From Rhizobiaceae bacterium (lineage in GTDB: Bacteria; Pseudomonadota; Alphaproteobacteria; Rhizobiales; Rhizobiaceae): a stretch of DNA of 64,000 bases. Below, piece by piece: positions 35,488 through 44,069 of this stretch. The notes under the pieces were generated by a model, which was not told where the DNA came from, did no database searches, and worked only from the letters and a program-made list of their open reading frames with translations. The position numbers and the translations under genes are program-made. Positions within the stretch are counted from its first letter, which is position 1, and each line of letters opens with the position of its first letter. Location: positions 62,001 through 126,000 of the forward strand of contig JARGOX010000018.1 in the NCBI GenBank assembly GCA_029233925.1. Reading direction: 5' to 3'.

Positions 35488-36246
35488 TCAACGCCCCCAA
35501 CGTTTGCCGGTCGGCGGGACGCTGGCCTTTTTGTGCTCTATGGCGCGTGGCGAAATGATCTGCCTGTCAAAAAGAGGAACGCCGGAGCGTTTGAGCACAA
35601 TCACCAGGACTGCGCCTGCAACAATGCCGCCGACATGCGCTGCCCATGATATGCCGCTGTCGTGATCCACCAGAACCATGGCAAACTGGTAGATGACCCA
35701 AAGGGCAAGCGGAATGAACGCTGGCAGGGGCAATGGAAGCCGACCCAGCGCCAGCACCCAGACGCGCACCCGCGGGTGCAAGATGAGATAGGCCGCAACC
35801 ACCCCGGCGACAGCGCCTGATGCCCCGATTAGCGGTGCCTGAGATCCCGGCTCGAGCAAGCCGTGGGCAAAGGCACCGGCCGCTGCGCACAGAAGGTAGA
35901 AAACCAGGAAACGCACATGGCCAAGGGCATCCTCGATATTGTCACCAAAGACCCACAGAAACAGCATGTTGGTGGCCATGTGAAAAAAGTCGGCATGAAG
36001 AAAGGCGTAGGTGACGTAGGTGGCCTTATCGGGCACAATGGCAATGCCCGGTGCCAGTTGGGCCAGTCCATTCACCACTGCAGGGATATAGCCCAAACCA
36101 AGAACCGCGGCGTTGGTGAATGCGCCATTCTCGCCGCTGACAGCCGAAACGATCCACACCAGAACATTCAGCGTGATCAGGCTAAGCGTGACATATTGCA
36201 GGTCAATATGTTGCAGATCATTCCTGTCGTGCAGCGGTATAAACAT
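35488..36246 (-). CDS. Rhomboid-family intramembrane serine protease
   Basis: A 252-aa membrane protein with six or seven hydrophobic segments. The catalytic Ser lies in PLIGASGAVAGVVAAYL (GASG) and the catalytic His in ISWAAHVGGIVAG, and the conserved HADFFHMATNMLFLWVFGD lies before them. Rhomboids cleave membrane proteins within the bilayer; the substrate is unknown. The N terminus MFIPLHDRNDL is typical of the rhizobial protein found beside the cobalamin adenosyltransferase. Confidence 0.92.
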   Translation of the reverse strand: MFIPLHDRNDLQHIDLQYVTLSLITLNVLVWIVSAVSGENGAFTNAAVLGLGYIPAVVNGLAQLAPGIAIVPDKATYVTYAFLHADFFHMATNMLFLWVFGDNIEDALGHVRFLVFYLLCAAAGAFAHGLLEPGSQAPLIGASGAVAGVVAAYLILHPRVRVWVLALGRLPLPLPAFIPLALWVIYQFAMVLVDHDSGISWAAHVGGIVAGAVLVIVLKRSGVPLFDRQIISPRAIEHKKASVPPTGKRWGR

Positions 36247-36354
36247 ATGCTAGCCTTGCCCCTCGCTGCGTCCACTGTGCCGTTAATCCGTTCAGGCGGT
36301 CGCCAAATGGCATGAATGACCTGTCATCTGATAACGCGGAAAAGCAAAAAAGTC

Positions 36355-36933
36355 CTAGCGGTTTTCACCGGGTATCCAAAGAACATCCGACTTGCCATTG
36401 TCGTTTGCGCAGCGCGCAGCAACAAACAAAAGATCGGAAACCCGGTTGATATAGTGCAATCCTGCCGGATTGACCTTTTCGCCGGGCAAATCAGCCAGTT
36501 CCACCATCAGGCGTTCGGCTCTGCGCGCCACGGTACGCGCCAGATGAAGTGCAGCGGAAGCGGGCGAGCCACCGGGCAGGACAAATGAGGCAAGCGGTTC
36601 CTGTCTGGCATTGAGCATGTCAATTTCGGTCTCAACCCGTGCAACCTGCTGGTCGCTGACCCGAAGAGGCTCATATTTCAGTTTTTTTCCGGTGTCAGGG
36701 GTTGCCAGATCTGCACCCAGATCGAAAAAATCATTCTGAATACGGGCAAGCACTGCATCAAGCTCGCTAGATCCGGGCGTGTACAAGCGTGCCATGCCAA
36801 CACAGGCATTGGCTTCATCCACCGTGCCATAGGCGTCGACCCGCAGATCATGTTTCTTGCGGCGCTCGCCATTGCCCAGACCAGTCGTGCCGTCGTCACC
36901 GGTTTTTGTGTAGATCTTGTTGAGTTTTACCAT
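36355..36933 (-). CDS. Cob(I)alamin adenosyltransferase, PduO type
   Basis: A 192-aa enzyme that transfers adenosyl from ATP to cob(I)alamin to make the B12 coenzyme. The N-terminal KIYTKTGDDGTTGLGNGER is the ATP-binding motif of PduO/MMAB, and VDEANACVGMARL and the Arg-rich ARTVARRAERLMV follow the family. ATG 36933 is set by GGGAG seven bases upstream. No cobalamin riboswitch consensus was recognised upstream. Neighbours: twin membrane protein before it, rhomboid after. Confidence 0.93.
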   Translation of the reverse strand: MVKLNKIYTKTGDDGTTGLGNGERRKKHDLRVDAYGTVDEANACVGMARLYTPGSSELDAVLARIQNDFFDLGADLATPDTGKKLKYEPLRVSDQQVARVETEIDMLNARQEPLASFVLPGGSPASAALHLARTVARRAERLMVELADLPGEKVNPAGLHYINRVSDLLFVAARCANDNGKSDVLWIPGENR

Positions 36934-36960
36934 TTGGCTCCCTTTGCCCAATAAAGCAGA

Positions 36961-37158
36961 TCAGCGCCCGCCGCCGGTGAGCCACAATACGATGACGATG
37001 AGGGCCACCGCAATGAATTGCAGCAGGATTCGCAATTGCATCAACTTATTGGACAGATTGGGTGAGCCGCCACGCATCATGTTGAATAAACCGCGAAACA
37101 GCACCAGTACAACAGCCGCAATGAACACGATTGTCAGATAGTAAAAAAACGAAGCCAT
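36961..37158 (-). CDS. Small twin-transmembrane protein
   Basis: A 65-aa protein with two membrane segments (FFYYLTIVFIAAVVLVLFRG and ILLQFIAVALIVIVLWL) joined by a short polar loop (MMRGGSPNLSNKLMQLR). It matches the twin transmembrane (HIG1-like) proteins next to the adenosyltransferase in rhizobia. HIG1 relatives associate with respiratory complexes; no role is shown here. It lies 27 bases upstream of the adenosyltransferase start. Confidence 0.82.
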   Translation of the reverse strand: MASFFYYLTIVFIAAVVLVLFRGLFNMMRGGSPNLSNKLMQLRILLQFIAVALIVIVLWLTGGGR

Positions 37159-37183
37159 GGGGTATCCCTGTCAATTGCCCGCC

Positions 37184-37204
37184 ATCATTTTATCAGAAAA
37201 TGAT
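37184..37204. promoter_or_regulatory. A/T-rich inverted repeat upstream of twin-membrane/adenosyltransferase operon
   Basis: A perfect 8-5-8 repeat (ATCATTTT and AAAATGAT) 26 bases upstream of the small membrane protein start, at a distance suited to an operator over the core promoter. It could instead end the upstream SDR transcript. Unproven. Confidence 0.35.
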
Positions 37205-37290
37205 CTACCACACACATGGTTCGGTCGCTGCGTCCCATGCTGTGACAAATCGGCCTATAGCCCCAAAACTGCATTCAGACCGCACAATGA

Positions 37291-38121
37291 TCAGCGTTTC
37301 TCCAAAATGGAATACATAAGTGCGGCCGGAAGCAGGCGTCTCATCAACATTGCCAGACGTGCCGGTCTGGTGATCACATAATGCGGCTTGGGCCGGTTGC
37401 TTTCCAGTGCATGTTTGAGAACTGTATAGACCGCATCGGGTTTCAGTTTGGTTTTTGAGCGCACGCCGCCCTGGCGCAGACGCTGCAGTTCTTTCTCGTA
37501 TGAAACGTGATGCACGGATCCTTTCAGATCAATGTTTTTTTCGATATGATAGAGTGCATTGATGGCAATTTTGGTTTCGATGGGGCCGGGTTCGATCAGG
37601 CTGACATGAATATCGGTGTCGGCGAGTTCGTGGCGCAAGGTGATCGAAAGACCTTCCAGTGCAAATTTCGAGGCCGTATAGGCACCTCTCCAGCGCATCG
37701 GAACCAGACCCAGAATTGACGAGCACTGGACAATGCGTCCGTGACCCTGTTTGCGCATCACGGGTACGAGGCGACGCGTCAGATCGTGCCAGCCGAAAAA
37801 ATTGGCCTCGAACTGCGCACGCAAAACATCTGTTTCCAGGTCTTCAATCGCGCCGGCCTGACTATAGGCGCCATTGTTGAAAAGCGCATCAAGTGTGCCG
37901 CCGGTTCGCTCCAGCACGGTCTCGACCAGCGCGCTGATGCTTTCCGGCTCGCTATAGTCCAGATAAAAGGTCTCCAGACCCTCCGATTGCAACAATTCGA
38001 TGTCCTGCGGTTTGCGGGCCGTGGCAAAGACCCGCCAGCCATCGGCTTTCAGCGCGCGGGCACAATGGGCTCCAATGCCTGACGAGCATCCGGTGATGAG
38101 GATCGTTCTGGGCTGCGACAT
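37291..38121 (-). CDS. Short-chain dehydrogenase/reductase (SDR family)
   Basis: A 276-aa classical SDR. The cofactor loop TGCSSGIGAHCARAL, the NNGAYSQAG structural motif and the catalytic YTASK (RGAYTASKFALEGLSI) are present. The Arg in VFATARKPQ suggests NADP preference. The hydrophobic C-terminal tail (YVITRPARLAMLMRRLLPAA) is common in SDRs acting on lipid or retinol-like substrates. The substrate is unknown. Confidence 0.88.
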   Translation of the reverse strand: MSQPRTILITGCSSGIGAHCARALKADGWRVFATARKPQDIELLQSEGLETFYLDYSEPESISALVETVLERTGGTLDALFNNGAYSQAGAIEDLETDVLRAQFEANFFGWHDLTRRLVPVMRKQGHGRIVQCSSILGLVPMRWRGAYTASKFALEGLSITLRHELADTDIHVSLIEPGPIETKIAINALYHIEKNIDLKGSVHHVSYEKELQRLRQGGVRSKTKLKPDAVYTVLKHALESNRPKPHYVITRPARLAMLMRRLLPAALMYSILEKR

Positions 38122-38281
38122 TTATTGCTCCGGTTGGCTGTGACAGGGTCGGTCTTCTATAGTGCGGACCAATAGACGTTGCGAAAACACTTTGACAAGC
38201 TGGTGTCGGTTGAATTCATAACTATACTGCAAGGCAGCGCCGTCATTGATATCACGCTGGCTTGCGGTTTGGAGAGACTTG

Positions 38282-39109
38282 ATGACGGGACGCCAGGCGT
38301 GGAGAATAGTGGCAGGGGCCTTCATCCATTTCAATGATGATGACGGCTGGGCCATGGCCAGCCATGTGGCGCTTTCGACCCTGCTGGCCATTTTTCCCTT
38401 TTTGATCTTCGGCGCATCGCTGGCGAGTTTTGTGGGGGCTGATGCCTATGCCGATACGGCCGTTCACATCATATTCGATACCTGGCCGAAATCGATCGCC
38501 GAGCCTATTGCCAGACAGGTTCTGGACGTTCTGACTGTCGAGCGCAGCGGCCTGCTGACAGTCAGTGTTCTCATCACGGCATTTTTTGCATCCAACGGTG
38601 TGGAGGCATTGCGCGTCTCGCTCAACCGGGCCTACCGGGTACAGGACAGGCGCTCGTTTTTGTTCATCCGCACCCAGAGTCTGGTCTTTGTGCTGCTGGC
38701 AACCTTGCTGCTGGTGGTTGTCAGTTTTCTGCTGGTTCTGGGCCCCCTGTTGTCAAAAACGGCAGTGGAATGGATGCCTCTTTCGGCCAATCTCATGGCA
38801 CATTTTGAGAACTGGCGCATTTTTGCAGCGGTCATCGTGCTCTTTTTCGGCCTGCTGGTTTGCCATCGGTGGTTGCCCTACGGCCAGCGTTCATTCCGGG
38901 CGATATTGCCCGGTGTGCTGCTGACCATGTTTTTCTGGATGGTGGGAGCGAAGATATTTTCCTTCTATCTGCAGAATTTTTCAACCTATGTCGCGACCTA
39001 TGCCGGACTGGCATCAATCATGATCGCGCTGGTTTTTCTCTATATGATCGCGGCCATATTTATCCTGGGCGCCGAGCTGAACGCCTCCATGCTGGCCGAA
39101 TCCGAGTAG
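38282..39109 (+). CDS. YihY/BrkB-family membrane protein
   Basis: A 275-aa protein with about six membrane segments. Family marks are FHFNDDDGWAMASHVALST-like sequence near the N terminus and a C-terminal AAIFILGAELNA. ATG 38282 is set by GGAGAG about seven bases upstream; the frame is open from 38246. Members were once called ribonuclease BN by mistake and their transport or envelope function is unclear. It converges with gluQRS, with six bases between stops. Confidence 0.88.
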   Translation: MTGRQAWRIVAGAFIHFNDDDGWAMASHVALSTLLAIFPFLIFGASLASFVGADAYADTAVHIIFDTWPKSIAEPIARQVLDVLTVERSGLLTVSVLITAFFASNGVEALRVSLNRAYRVQDRRSFLFIRTQSLVFVLLATLLLVVVSFLLVLGPLLSKTAVEWMPLSANLMAHFENWRIFAAVIVLFFGLLVCHRWLPYGQRSFRAILPGVLLTMFFWMVGAKIFSFYLQNFSTYVATYAGLASIMIALVFLYMIAAIFILGAELNASMLAESE

Positions 39110-39115
39110 GCCGTT

Positions 39116-40012
39116 TCAGATCGTCTGACTGCTTTCACACAATGCCAGAACCGCATCAGCGGAAAGACCGCGCGCGCGCAATTGTCTGATGGACGTATCC
39201 CCGTCACTTTTGGAGAGCTTTCTGCCAAAACCATCCTGCAACAGTCTGTGGTGGTGGTAGCGCGGTGTGGGAAGCTCCAGAAGGCTTTGCAAGAGTCGAT
39301 GCATGGATGTGGCGTGAAACAGGTCATGGCCACGTACGATGTCGCTCACGCTTTGCAGAGCGTCGTCAACGACCACGGACAGATGATAGCTGGTGGGCAC
39401 ATCCATTCTTGCCAGGATCACATCTCCCCAGATGGAAGGTTCGGCCTTGATGCGGCCGGTCTGCCCCATGGGCCCGCGCCCCAGTTCCTCCCAGAAAAGC
39501 GGGTTTTCTGCCATGTCGCAGGCCTTGTCGACGTCAAGGCGCCAGGCAAAGGGTTTTCCCGAACCGATCAGATCCTGGCGTTGCCCTGTCGAAAACTGTC
39601 TTTCTTCGCCGGGATAATGCGGCGCGCCATCGGGATCGCGCGGCCATTGGATACCCGCGCCTTCACGCTCGGCAACAAATTTGCGGATATCCCCTCGGGT
39701 CATAAACGCCGGATAGAGCAATTGCATGGCCTGCAAACGGTCAAGTGCCTGACGATAATCGTCGAAGTGCGCGCTCTGACGGCGCACCGGCTCGCTCCAT
39801 TCGATGCCAAGCCAGTGCAGGTCCTGCAGCATCTGCATTTCATATGCGGCCGAGCAGCGTGTGGTATCGATATCCTCCAGGCGCAGCAACATGGTCCCAT
39901 GGGCCTTGTCGGCCATTCGCCGGTTGAGCAGCGCCGAATAGGCGTGGCCAAGGTGCAATGCGCCGTTGGGGCTGGGCGCAAAGCGGAAGATGCTTTTGTC
40001 ACTCATCGACAT
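39116..40012 (-). CDS. gluQRS: Glutamyl-Q tRNA(Asp) synthetase
   Basis: A 298-aa paralogue of glutamyl-tRNA synthetase without the anticodon-binding domain. It attaches glutamate to queuosine 34 of tRNA-Asp. APSPNGALHLGHAYSALLN carries the HIGH motif (HLGH at 20-23) and GRKLSKSDGD the KMSKS motif. ATG 40012 follows AAGG. The zinc-binding cysteines of E. coli GluQRS are missing: the region reads LYPAFMTRGDI. A trailing SAM methyltransferase gene lies upstream on the same strand. Confidence 0.92.
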   Translation of the reverse strand: MSMSDKSIFRFAPSPNGALHLGHAYSALLNRRMADKAHGTMLLRLEDIDTTRCSAAYEMQMLQDLHWLGIEWSEPVRRQSAHFDDYRQALDRLQAMQLLYPAFMTRGDIRKFVAEREGAGIQWPRDPDGAPHYPGEERQFSTGQRQDLIGSGKPFAWRLDVDKACDMAENPLFWEELGRGPMGQTGRIKAEPSIWGDVILARMDVPTSYHLSVVVDDALQSVSDIVRGHDLFHATSMHRLLQSLLELPTPRYHHHRLLQDGFGRKLSKSDGDTSIRQLRARGLSADAVLALCESSQTI

Positions 40013-40115
40013 TTGCCTTGCATCATGGTTCTGCAGGCTCCGACAGGGTTTGCCTGCGTTGTTGGGCAGCTCCCGGCTTGATATCACGGCAATCATGCAA
40101 AGATGAAGGCCTTGC

Positions 40116-40805
40116 TCATCGGCGTTTGCCGACAAGCAGCAGATTGCTTGGCCATGCCGCCAGACTGACCGATTTGACGCTGATCTCAAATTCATCGCCG
40201 CAGGCGGTCTTTGCTGCGCGCAAAAGTTCTTTTCTGCTCATCAGGTTGAGGTTGGCTTCCAGGGCAAAGAACGGTTTGCCGATTGCGGCCATCAGTTTGC
40301 GGAAAGCCGGCTTCGGCATCCAGTGAACGAGAGGCAACACAGTGTGGAATTCTACCGGAAACCAGGGGTTTGGCGTGGTGATGAAAAAACTTTCGCGGGC
40401 AACGCGCGCGCACTCGCCAATCATCTGTATCTGGTTTTCGAACGACCCGACATGCTCGATAACCGCTGACGAATGGACAACATCGAACGAGCAATCACCA
40501 AAGGGCAGATCCAGGGCATCGGCTTTCACGAAACGCATGCCGGGGTAGTCCTGTTCAAGGAAGCCTGCATCATCTATTCCGGCGGCAGTAATCGCTTGCT
40601 TGCAGGGATACCACGCCTCCAGATAGTTGGAGCTCTCATAGGCTTTGTCACTTGTTACACCGACATCCAGTATCGTCTTGTCCTGCGCCGGCAGTTGGCA
40701 GGTGGCGAGAAACAGATCAAACATCCGTCGGCGCTGATAGGTTGCAATTTTTACCGGCAGGCTGCTGGGTGCTGCCAAATTGTAGACAGCATTGACTTCA
40801 TTCAT
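40116..40805 (-). CDS. Class I SAM-dependent methyltransferase
   Basis: A 229-aa protein with a methyltransferase_11-like fold: ILDVGVTSDKAYESSNYLE is motif I, SFDVVHSSAVIEHV motif IV, then ARESFFITTPNPWFPVEFH. The last segment and VLPLVHWMPKP resemble methyltransferases of cell-surface glycan or lipid synthesis. The substrate is not evident. ATG 40805 begins the conserved part; the frame to 40931 adds unrelated residues. Confidence 0.85.
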   Translation of the reverse strand: MNEVNAVYNLAAPSSLPVKIATYQRRRMFDLFLATCQLPAQDKTILDVGVTSDKAYESSNYLEAWYPCKQAITAAGIDDAGFLEQDYPGMRFVKADALDLPFGDCSFDVVHSSAVIEHVGSFENQIQMIGECARVARESFFITTPNPWFPVEFHTVLPLVHWMPKPAFRKLMAAIGKPFFALEANLNLMSRKELLRAAKTACGDEFEISVKSVSLAAWPSNLLLVGKRR

Positions 40806-41009
40806 GCGAATTTTCTCTGGTGGAGTGTGGCGTGCGATACGGGGCTGTACAGCATGGCAATGCATACCGTCTCCTGGCATCCTTGCCTGACTTGTGATGG
40901 GCGTGATTGAGTGAAGGGAATGTATAGGCATTCATGCCTGCAAGAACAATTGAAATCTTCTATTTTCGGTTTACGGAAAAGGCCGGCCTGAGCCGGATTG
41001 AAGCCGGAT

Positions 41010-41028
41010 CTGACCGCATTGCGGTCAG
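41010..41028. promoter_or_regulatory. Perfect 19-bp palindrome in methyltransferase-alkA divergent gap
   Basis: CTGACCGCA, a central T, then TGCGGTCAG. It lies 68 bases before the alkA-like start and 204 bases before the methyltransferase start, in the 291-base divergent region. It could be an operator for either gene or form a tight hairpin. There is no U-run. Confidence 0.35.
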
Positions 41029-41096
41029 TCTTGCTTGTGGACTGCAGAAAGACCATTCTAAACCCCTCCGCAGCCCACGCATAAAGGTCATAGACG

Positions 41097-41768
41097 GTGT
41101 ATCCGACGCACATCAATCCCAGGATCATAGAGACATCCGACGATATTGCGGAGGGGCTTGCGGCTCTTATGACTTTGGACCGTCGGCTGGAGCGGGTCAT
41201 TGAAAAGGCAGGCCCGGTGCCGCTTCGCCGCCGCGAGCCCGGTTATCACGGGCTGGCGGAAATCATCGTGGGACAGATGGTGTCCAAGGCGAGTGCCGCG
41301 GCCATCTGGGCGCGTCTCGTTGATGAAGCCGGAGCCTGTACTGCCGCCAGGGTGCGCGCCTTGTCGGATGAACAATGTCGCAGGATCGGCCTGTCCCGAT
41401 CAAAGGAACAGACTCTGAAACGGGCCGCTGAGGCTGTGGAGTCGGGCGCTCTGAACCCGGAAGCACTGTGTGACATGCCGGCAGCCCAATCCGTCGCGGC
41501 GATGACGCGCATCAAGGGTATCGGCCCATGGACAGCCGAGGTCTATCTGCTTTTGTGTGCCGGTCACCCGGATATCTTTCCCTCAGGTGACGTCGCCCTG
41601 CAAAGTGCGGCAGGCCATGCCTTCGGCCAGGGCGAAAGACCAGGTCAGAAAGAGCTTCGGGAAATGGCGCAGCAATGGCAACCATGGAGGGGCGTTGCAG
41701 CGCGGCTCTTATGGGCCTATTATTCAACTGAAATGCGCCGCGGAGATGTTGTGCCGACGGGGACATAG
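41097..41768 (+). CDS. DNA-3-methyladenine glycosylase II (AlkA-like)
   Basis: A 223-aa HhH-GPD DNA glycosylase. The helix-hairpin-helix TRIKGIGPWTAEVYLL (about 137-152) and catalytic Asp155 (FPSGDVALQ) are intact. It removes alkylated bases such as 3-methyladenine to start base-excision repair. It lacks the N-terminal domain of E. coli AlkA and the iron-sulfur cysteines of Nth, the common compact alphaproteobacterial form. Confidence 0.92.
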   Translation: MYPTHINPRIIETSDDIAEGLAALMTLDRRLERVIEKAGPVPLRRREPGYHGLAEIIVGQMVSKASAAAIWARLVDEAGACTAARVRALSDEQCRRIGLSRSKEQTLKRAAEAVESGALNPEALCDMPAAQSVAAMTRIKGIGPWTAEVYLLLCAGHPDIFPSGDVALQSAAGHAFGQGERPGQKELREMAQQWQPWRGVAARLLWAYYSTEMRRGDVVPTGT

Positions 41769-41796
41769 TGTGCAGTGGGCAAATTGCCGAGGTAAC

Positions 41797-41826
41797 TTCA
41801 CAATCCTGTAACAACCGGCCTAATAT
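41797..41826 (+). promoter_or_regulatory. Possible promoter of HNH gene
   Basis: TTCACA (41797-41802), 18-base spacer, TAATAT (41821-41826), 37 bases before the start codon. The -35 box is good and the -10 box fair. Read by eye only. Confidence 0.35.
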
Positions 41827-41862
41827 ATCCTAGAAAACGGACGAATCACTCAGGAGAGTGAA

Positions 41863-42420
41863 TTGACGATTGCAGGATCCCCAGATGCGCTTCCAGCGCT
41901 GGTGTTGAACGCCGATTACCGGCCGCTCAGCTATTACCCTTTGTCACTATGGTCCTGGCAGGACGCGATAAAGGCGGTTTTTCTTGACCGCGTGAATATC
42001 CTAGCCGTTTACGATCATCAGGTCTCATCACCCAGCATGTCTATGTCGCTTCCAAGCGTCGTGTGCCTGAAAAGTTACATCAAGCCCAGCCGTCACCCGG
42101 CTTTTACCCGGTTCAATGTTTTTCTGCGCGATCATTTCGAGTGCCAATATTGCGGGGCGGAGAAAGACCTGACGTTCGATCATGTCATTCCTCGGCGCTG
42201 CGGCGGGGAAACGACCTGGGAAAATATCGTGGCTGCCTGCTCGCCGTGTAACTTGAAAAAAGGTGGCAAGATGCCACGTGATGCCAGAATGTTTCCGACG
42301 CAAAAACCCTATCACCCGACCGTGCAGGAACTGCACAACAATGGCCGCTTGTTCCCACCCAACCATCTGCATGAAAGCTGGATGGACTATCTCTACTGGG
42401 ATGTGGAATTGCAGCCCTGA
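41863..42420 (+). CDS. HNH endonuclease domain protein
   Basis: A 185-aa protein beginning at TTG 41863 behind GGAGAGTGAA. The HNH core is complete: zinc pair Cys94/Cys97 (FECQYCGAE), Asp106-His107 (LTFDHVIPRRCGG), a second pair Cys126/Cys129 and Asn130 (ACSPCNLKKGGK). The N-terminal VLNADYRPLSYYPLSLWSW is typical of a conserved chromosomal family seen across alphaproteobacteria. It is not beside defence or phage genes, so a housekeeping DNA role is more likely. The actual substrate is unknown. Confidence 0.9.
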   Translation: MTIAGSPDALPALVLNADYRPLSYYPLSLWSWQDAIKAVFLDRVNILAVYDHQVSSPSMSMSLPSVVCLKSYIKPSRHPAFTRFNVFLRDHFECQYCGAEKDLTFDHVIPRRCGGETTWENIVAACSPCNLKKGGKMPRDARMFPTQKPYHPTVQELHNNGRLFPPNHLHESWMDYLYWDVELQP

Positions 42421-42442
42421 CAGGGAATGATAGAGCCTGCCA

Positions 42443-42973
42443 TCAGGCTTTGGTGGTGAAAGCGCCACGCAGGCAGGCAATGGCCAGAGCAAGGCTTGCC
42501 AGCACATTCCATCCGGCAAAGGACAGACCCAGAACCCGCAACGCGGCCTCATTGCATGAGGGAGGCTTTTTGGCATTGAGATCAGACAGAAGATTGCCGG
42601 CATCGGTGGTCACGCCGGCAGTGCCGCCACCGCATCCGGCGGGTCCCTCCCACCAGGCCCATTCAACCCCTGAATGGTAAATGCCAAGCGCCATTCCGTA
42701 GATCATGAGGCCGCCGCCAATTAAAAACAGGCCGCGTGTCAGGACGGCCGGTGCACGCAAGGAGGCGCTGAGGGCGGCCGCGATCATGACAGGAACACCG
42801 AGATAATAGGGAATGCGCTGCTCCAGGCACAGGGCGCAGGGGATATAGCCGCCAATATGCTCAAACCCGAGCGCAGTACCAACCACCGCTGCCATGGCAA
42901 GCGCCAGAAGCAAGGCCTCAATTATTTTGCCGCTGCCGATCGGTGCATTCAAAGCTGACATTGGATTTCCCAT
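42443..42973 (-). CDS. dsbB: Disulfide bond formation protein DsbB
   Basis: A 176-aa membrane protein with about four membrane segments. The first redox pair is Cys46/Cys49 (PCALCLEQRIPYYLG) and the second lies in the loop between WWEGPAGCGGG and PSCNEAAL. DsbB reoxidises DsbA and passes electrons to quinone. Its ATG overlaps the YqaA/DedA-like stop (TAATG), so the two membrane proteins are made together. Confidence 0.93.
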   Translation of the reverse strand: MGNPMSALNAPIGSGKIIEALLLALAMAAVVGTALGFEHIGGYIPCALCLEQRIPYYLGVPVMIAAALSASLRAPAVLTRGLFLIGGGLMIYGMALGIYHSGVEWAWWEGPAGCGGGTAGVTTDAGNLLSDLNAKKPPSCNEAALRVLGLSFAGWNVLASLALAIACLRGAFTTKA

Positions 42974-43554
42974 TAAAACAGATATCTCAGGGCGTAGAAT
43001 CCACCGAGCAAAAGCACCATGAATATGGCGAAAAGAATACCAAGATATTTTTCGATGAACAGGCGAATCGGTTCGCCGAAACGGTAGAGCAGAAATGCGA
43101 CGGCGAAAAAACGCATGCTTCGACCAACAATGCTGACCAGCACGAATGTCGCAAGGTTGAGGCCTGTGGCGCCTGAAAATATTGTCAGTACCTTATAGGG
43201 AAAGGGCGTGACGGCAGCGAAGAGGACACCCCAACCACCATAGGTATTGTACCAGGCGCTGACTTTTTCAAAGGAATCTTCCTTGCCGTAAAGTGCCAGG
43301 ATCGGCTGACCCACGGCTTCATAAAGGAACATGCCGATGGCATAGCCGAGCAGCGCACCCAGGATGGATGCCAGCGTGCAGATCAGCGCGTTTTTCCACC
43401 AGTTGGCACGGTCGGCCAGGACCATTGGTATTAAAAGGACATCCGGCGGAATCGGAAAGATTGAACTTTCCAGAAAGGAAATGGTCGCCAGTCCCATGCG
43501 GGCATAACGCGTTGCAGCCAGCGACATGGTCCAGTTGTAGAGGCGTCTGATCAT
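42973..43554 (-). CDS. DedA/YqaA-family membrane protein (VTT domain)
   Basis: A 193-aa protein with several membrane segments. SFLESSIFPIPPDVLLIPMV is the family's conserved re-entrant region, and GGWGVLFAAVTPFPYKVLTI carries a second conserved block. DedA relatives translocate polyprenyl phosphate or phospholipid, and the YqaA branch is less studied. ATG 43554 is chosen over the frame start at 43617, which adds no membrane-family sequence. It is coupled to dsbB. Confidence 0.9.
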   Translation of the reverse strand: MIRRLYNWTMSLAATRYARMGLATISFLESSIFPIPPDVLLIPMVLADRANWWKNALICTLASILGALLGYAIGMFLYEAVGQPILALYGKEDSFEKVSAWYNTYGGWGVLFAAVTPFPYKVLTIFSGATGLNLATFVLVSIVGRSMRFFAVAFLLYRFGEPIRLFIEKYLGILFAIFMVLLLGGFYALRYLF

Positions 43555-43646
43555 GGATTTGTTCCGTTGGAGGGACTTCAAGCAGGAAATCGGGGTGGCG
43601 TAAACCAGATTTCCCACTTTTCATGCAAGAAGAGGGCAAAAGCAAG

Positions 43647-43674
43647 TTGACCCGGTGACACTGGTTCGTATATT
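43647..43674 (+). promoter_or_regulatory. Sigma70-type promoter of tRNA-Leu
   Basis: TTGACC (43647-43652), 16-base spacer, TATATT (43669-43674). Transcription would begin about 43681, some 23 bases before the mature tRNA end. Both boxes are near consensus, which is rare in this window. Confidence 0.7.
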
Positions 43675-43703
43675 CCGACCTCTGTTTCGAAAAACAGCAC
43701 AGA

Positions 43704-43788
43704 GCCCCTGTGGCGGAACTGGTAGACGCGTTGGATTCAAAATCCAATTTCTTCGGAAGTGTCCGTTCGAGTCGGACCAGGGGTACCA
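43704..43788 (+). tRNA. tRNA-Leu (anticodon CAA)
   Basis: An 85-base class II tRNA with CCA encoded. The acceptor stem pairs 43704-43710 with 43778-43784 (one G-U). The anticodon stem is 43731-43735 with 43743-43747, and the anticodon CAA is at 43738-43740. A long variable arm (TTCTTCGGAAG area) and T-arm GTCCG-TTCGAGT-CGGAC follow. It decodes UUG. Confidence 0.97.
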
Positions 43789-44069
43789 TTTATCGGAATC
43801 AGGCCACTGCAAAGTGTTTCTGATTGCAATATTGTGCAGACAGGCTGTTGCATCGAACAATGTTCCCGTGGACGAATCTCTGTGGAGAAATGATTGTTTG
43901 AGCAAATGTGTTTGTGCTTTTCAGTCTGAATCACTTTGCTGATTTTATGACAGATCGAGACCGCACCAGCATCTTTATATGTTTGTCTCCGCATGATTGA
44001 TGATAGGGTCAGGTGCAATGATATTCACGCTTCTCTGACGACAAAGCTGCTCCGGACAAGGCCGACCCG

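Noticed and set aside
36934-37290. Cobalamin riboswitch upstream of the adenosyltransferase
   Set aside because: No B12-box-like sequence was recognised; only an A/T-rich inverted repeat is present.
41863-42420. HNH protein as part of a restriction or anti-phage system
   Set aside because: No methylase, helicase or other defence gene is adjacent, and the N-terminal pattern is that of a common chromosomal family.
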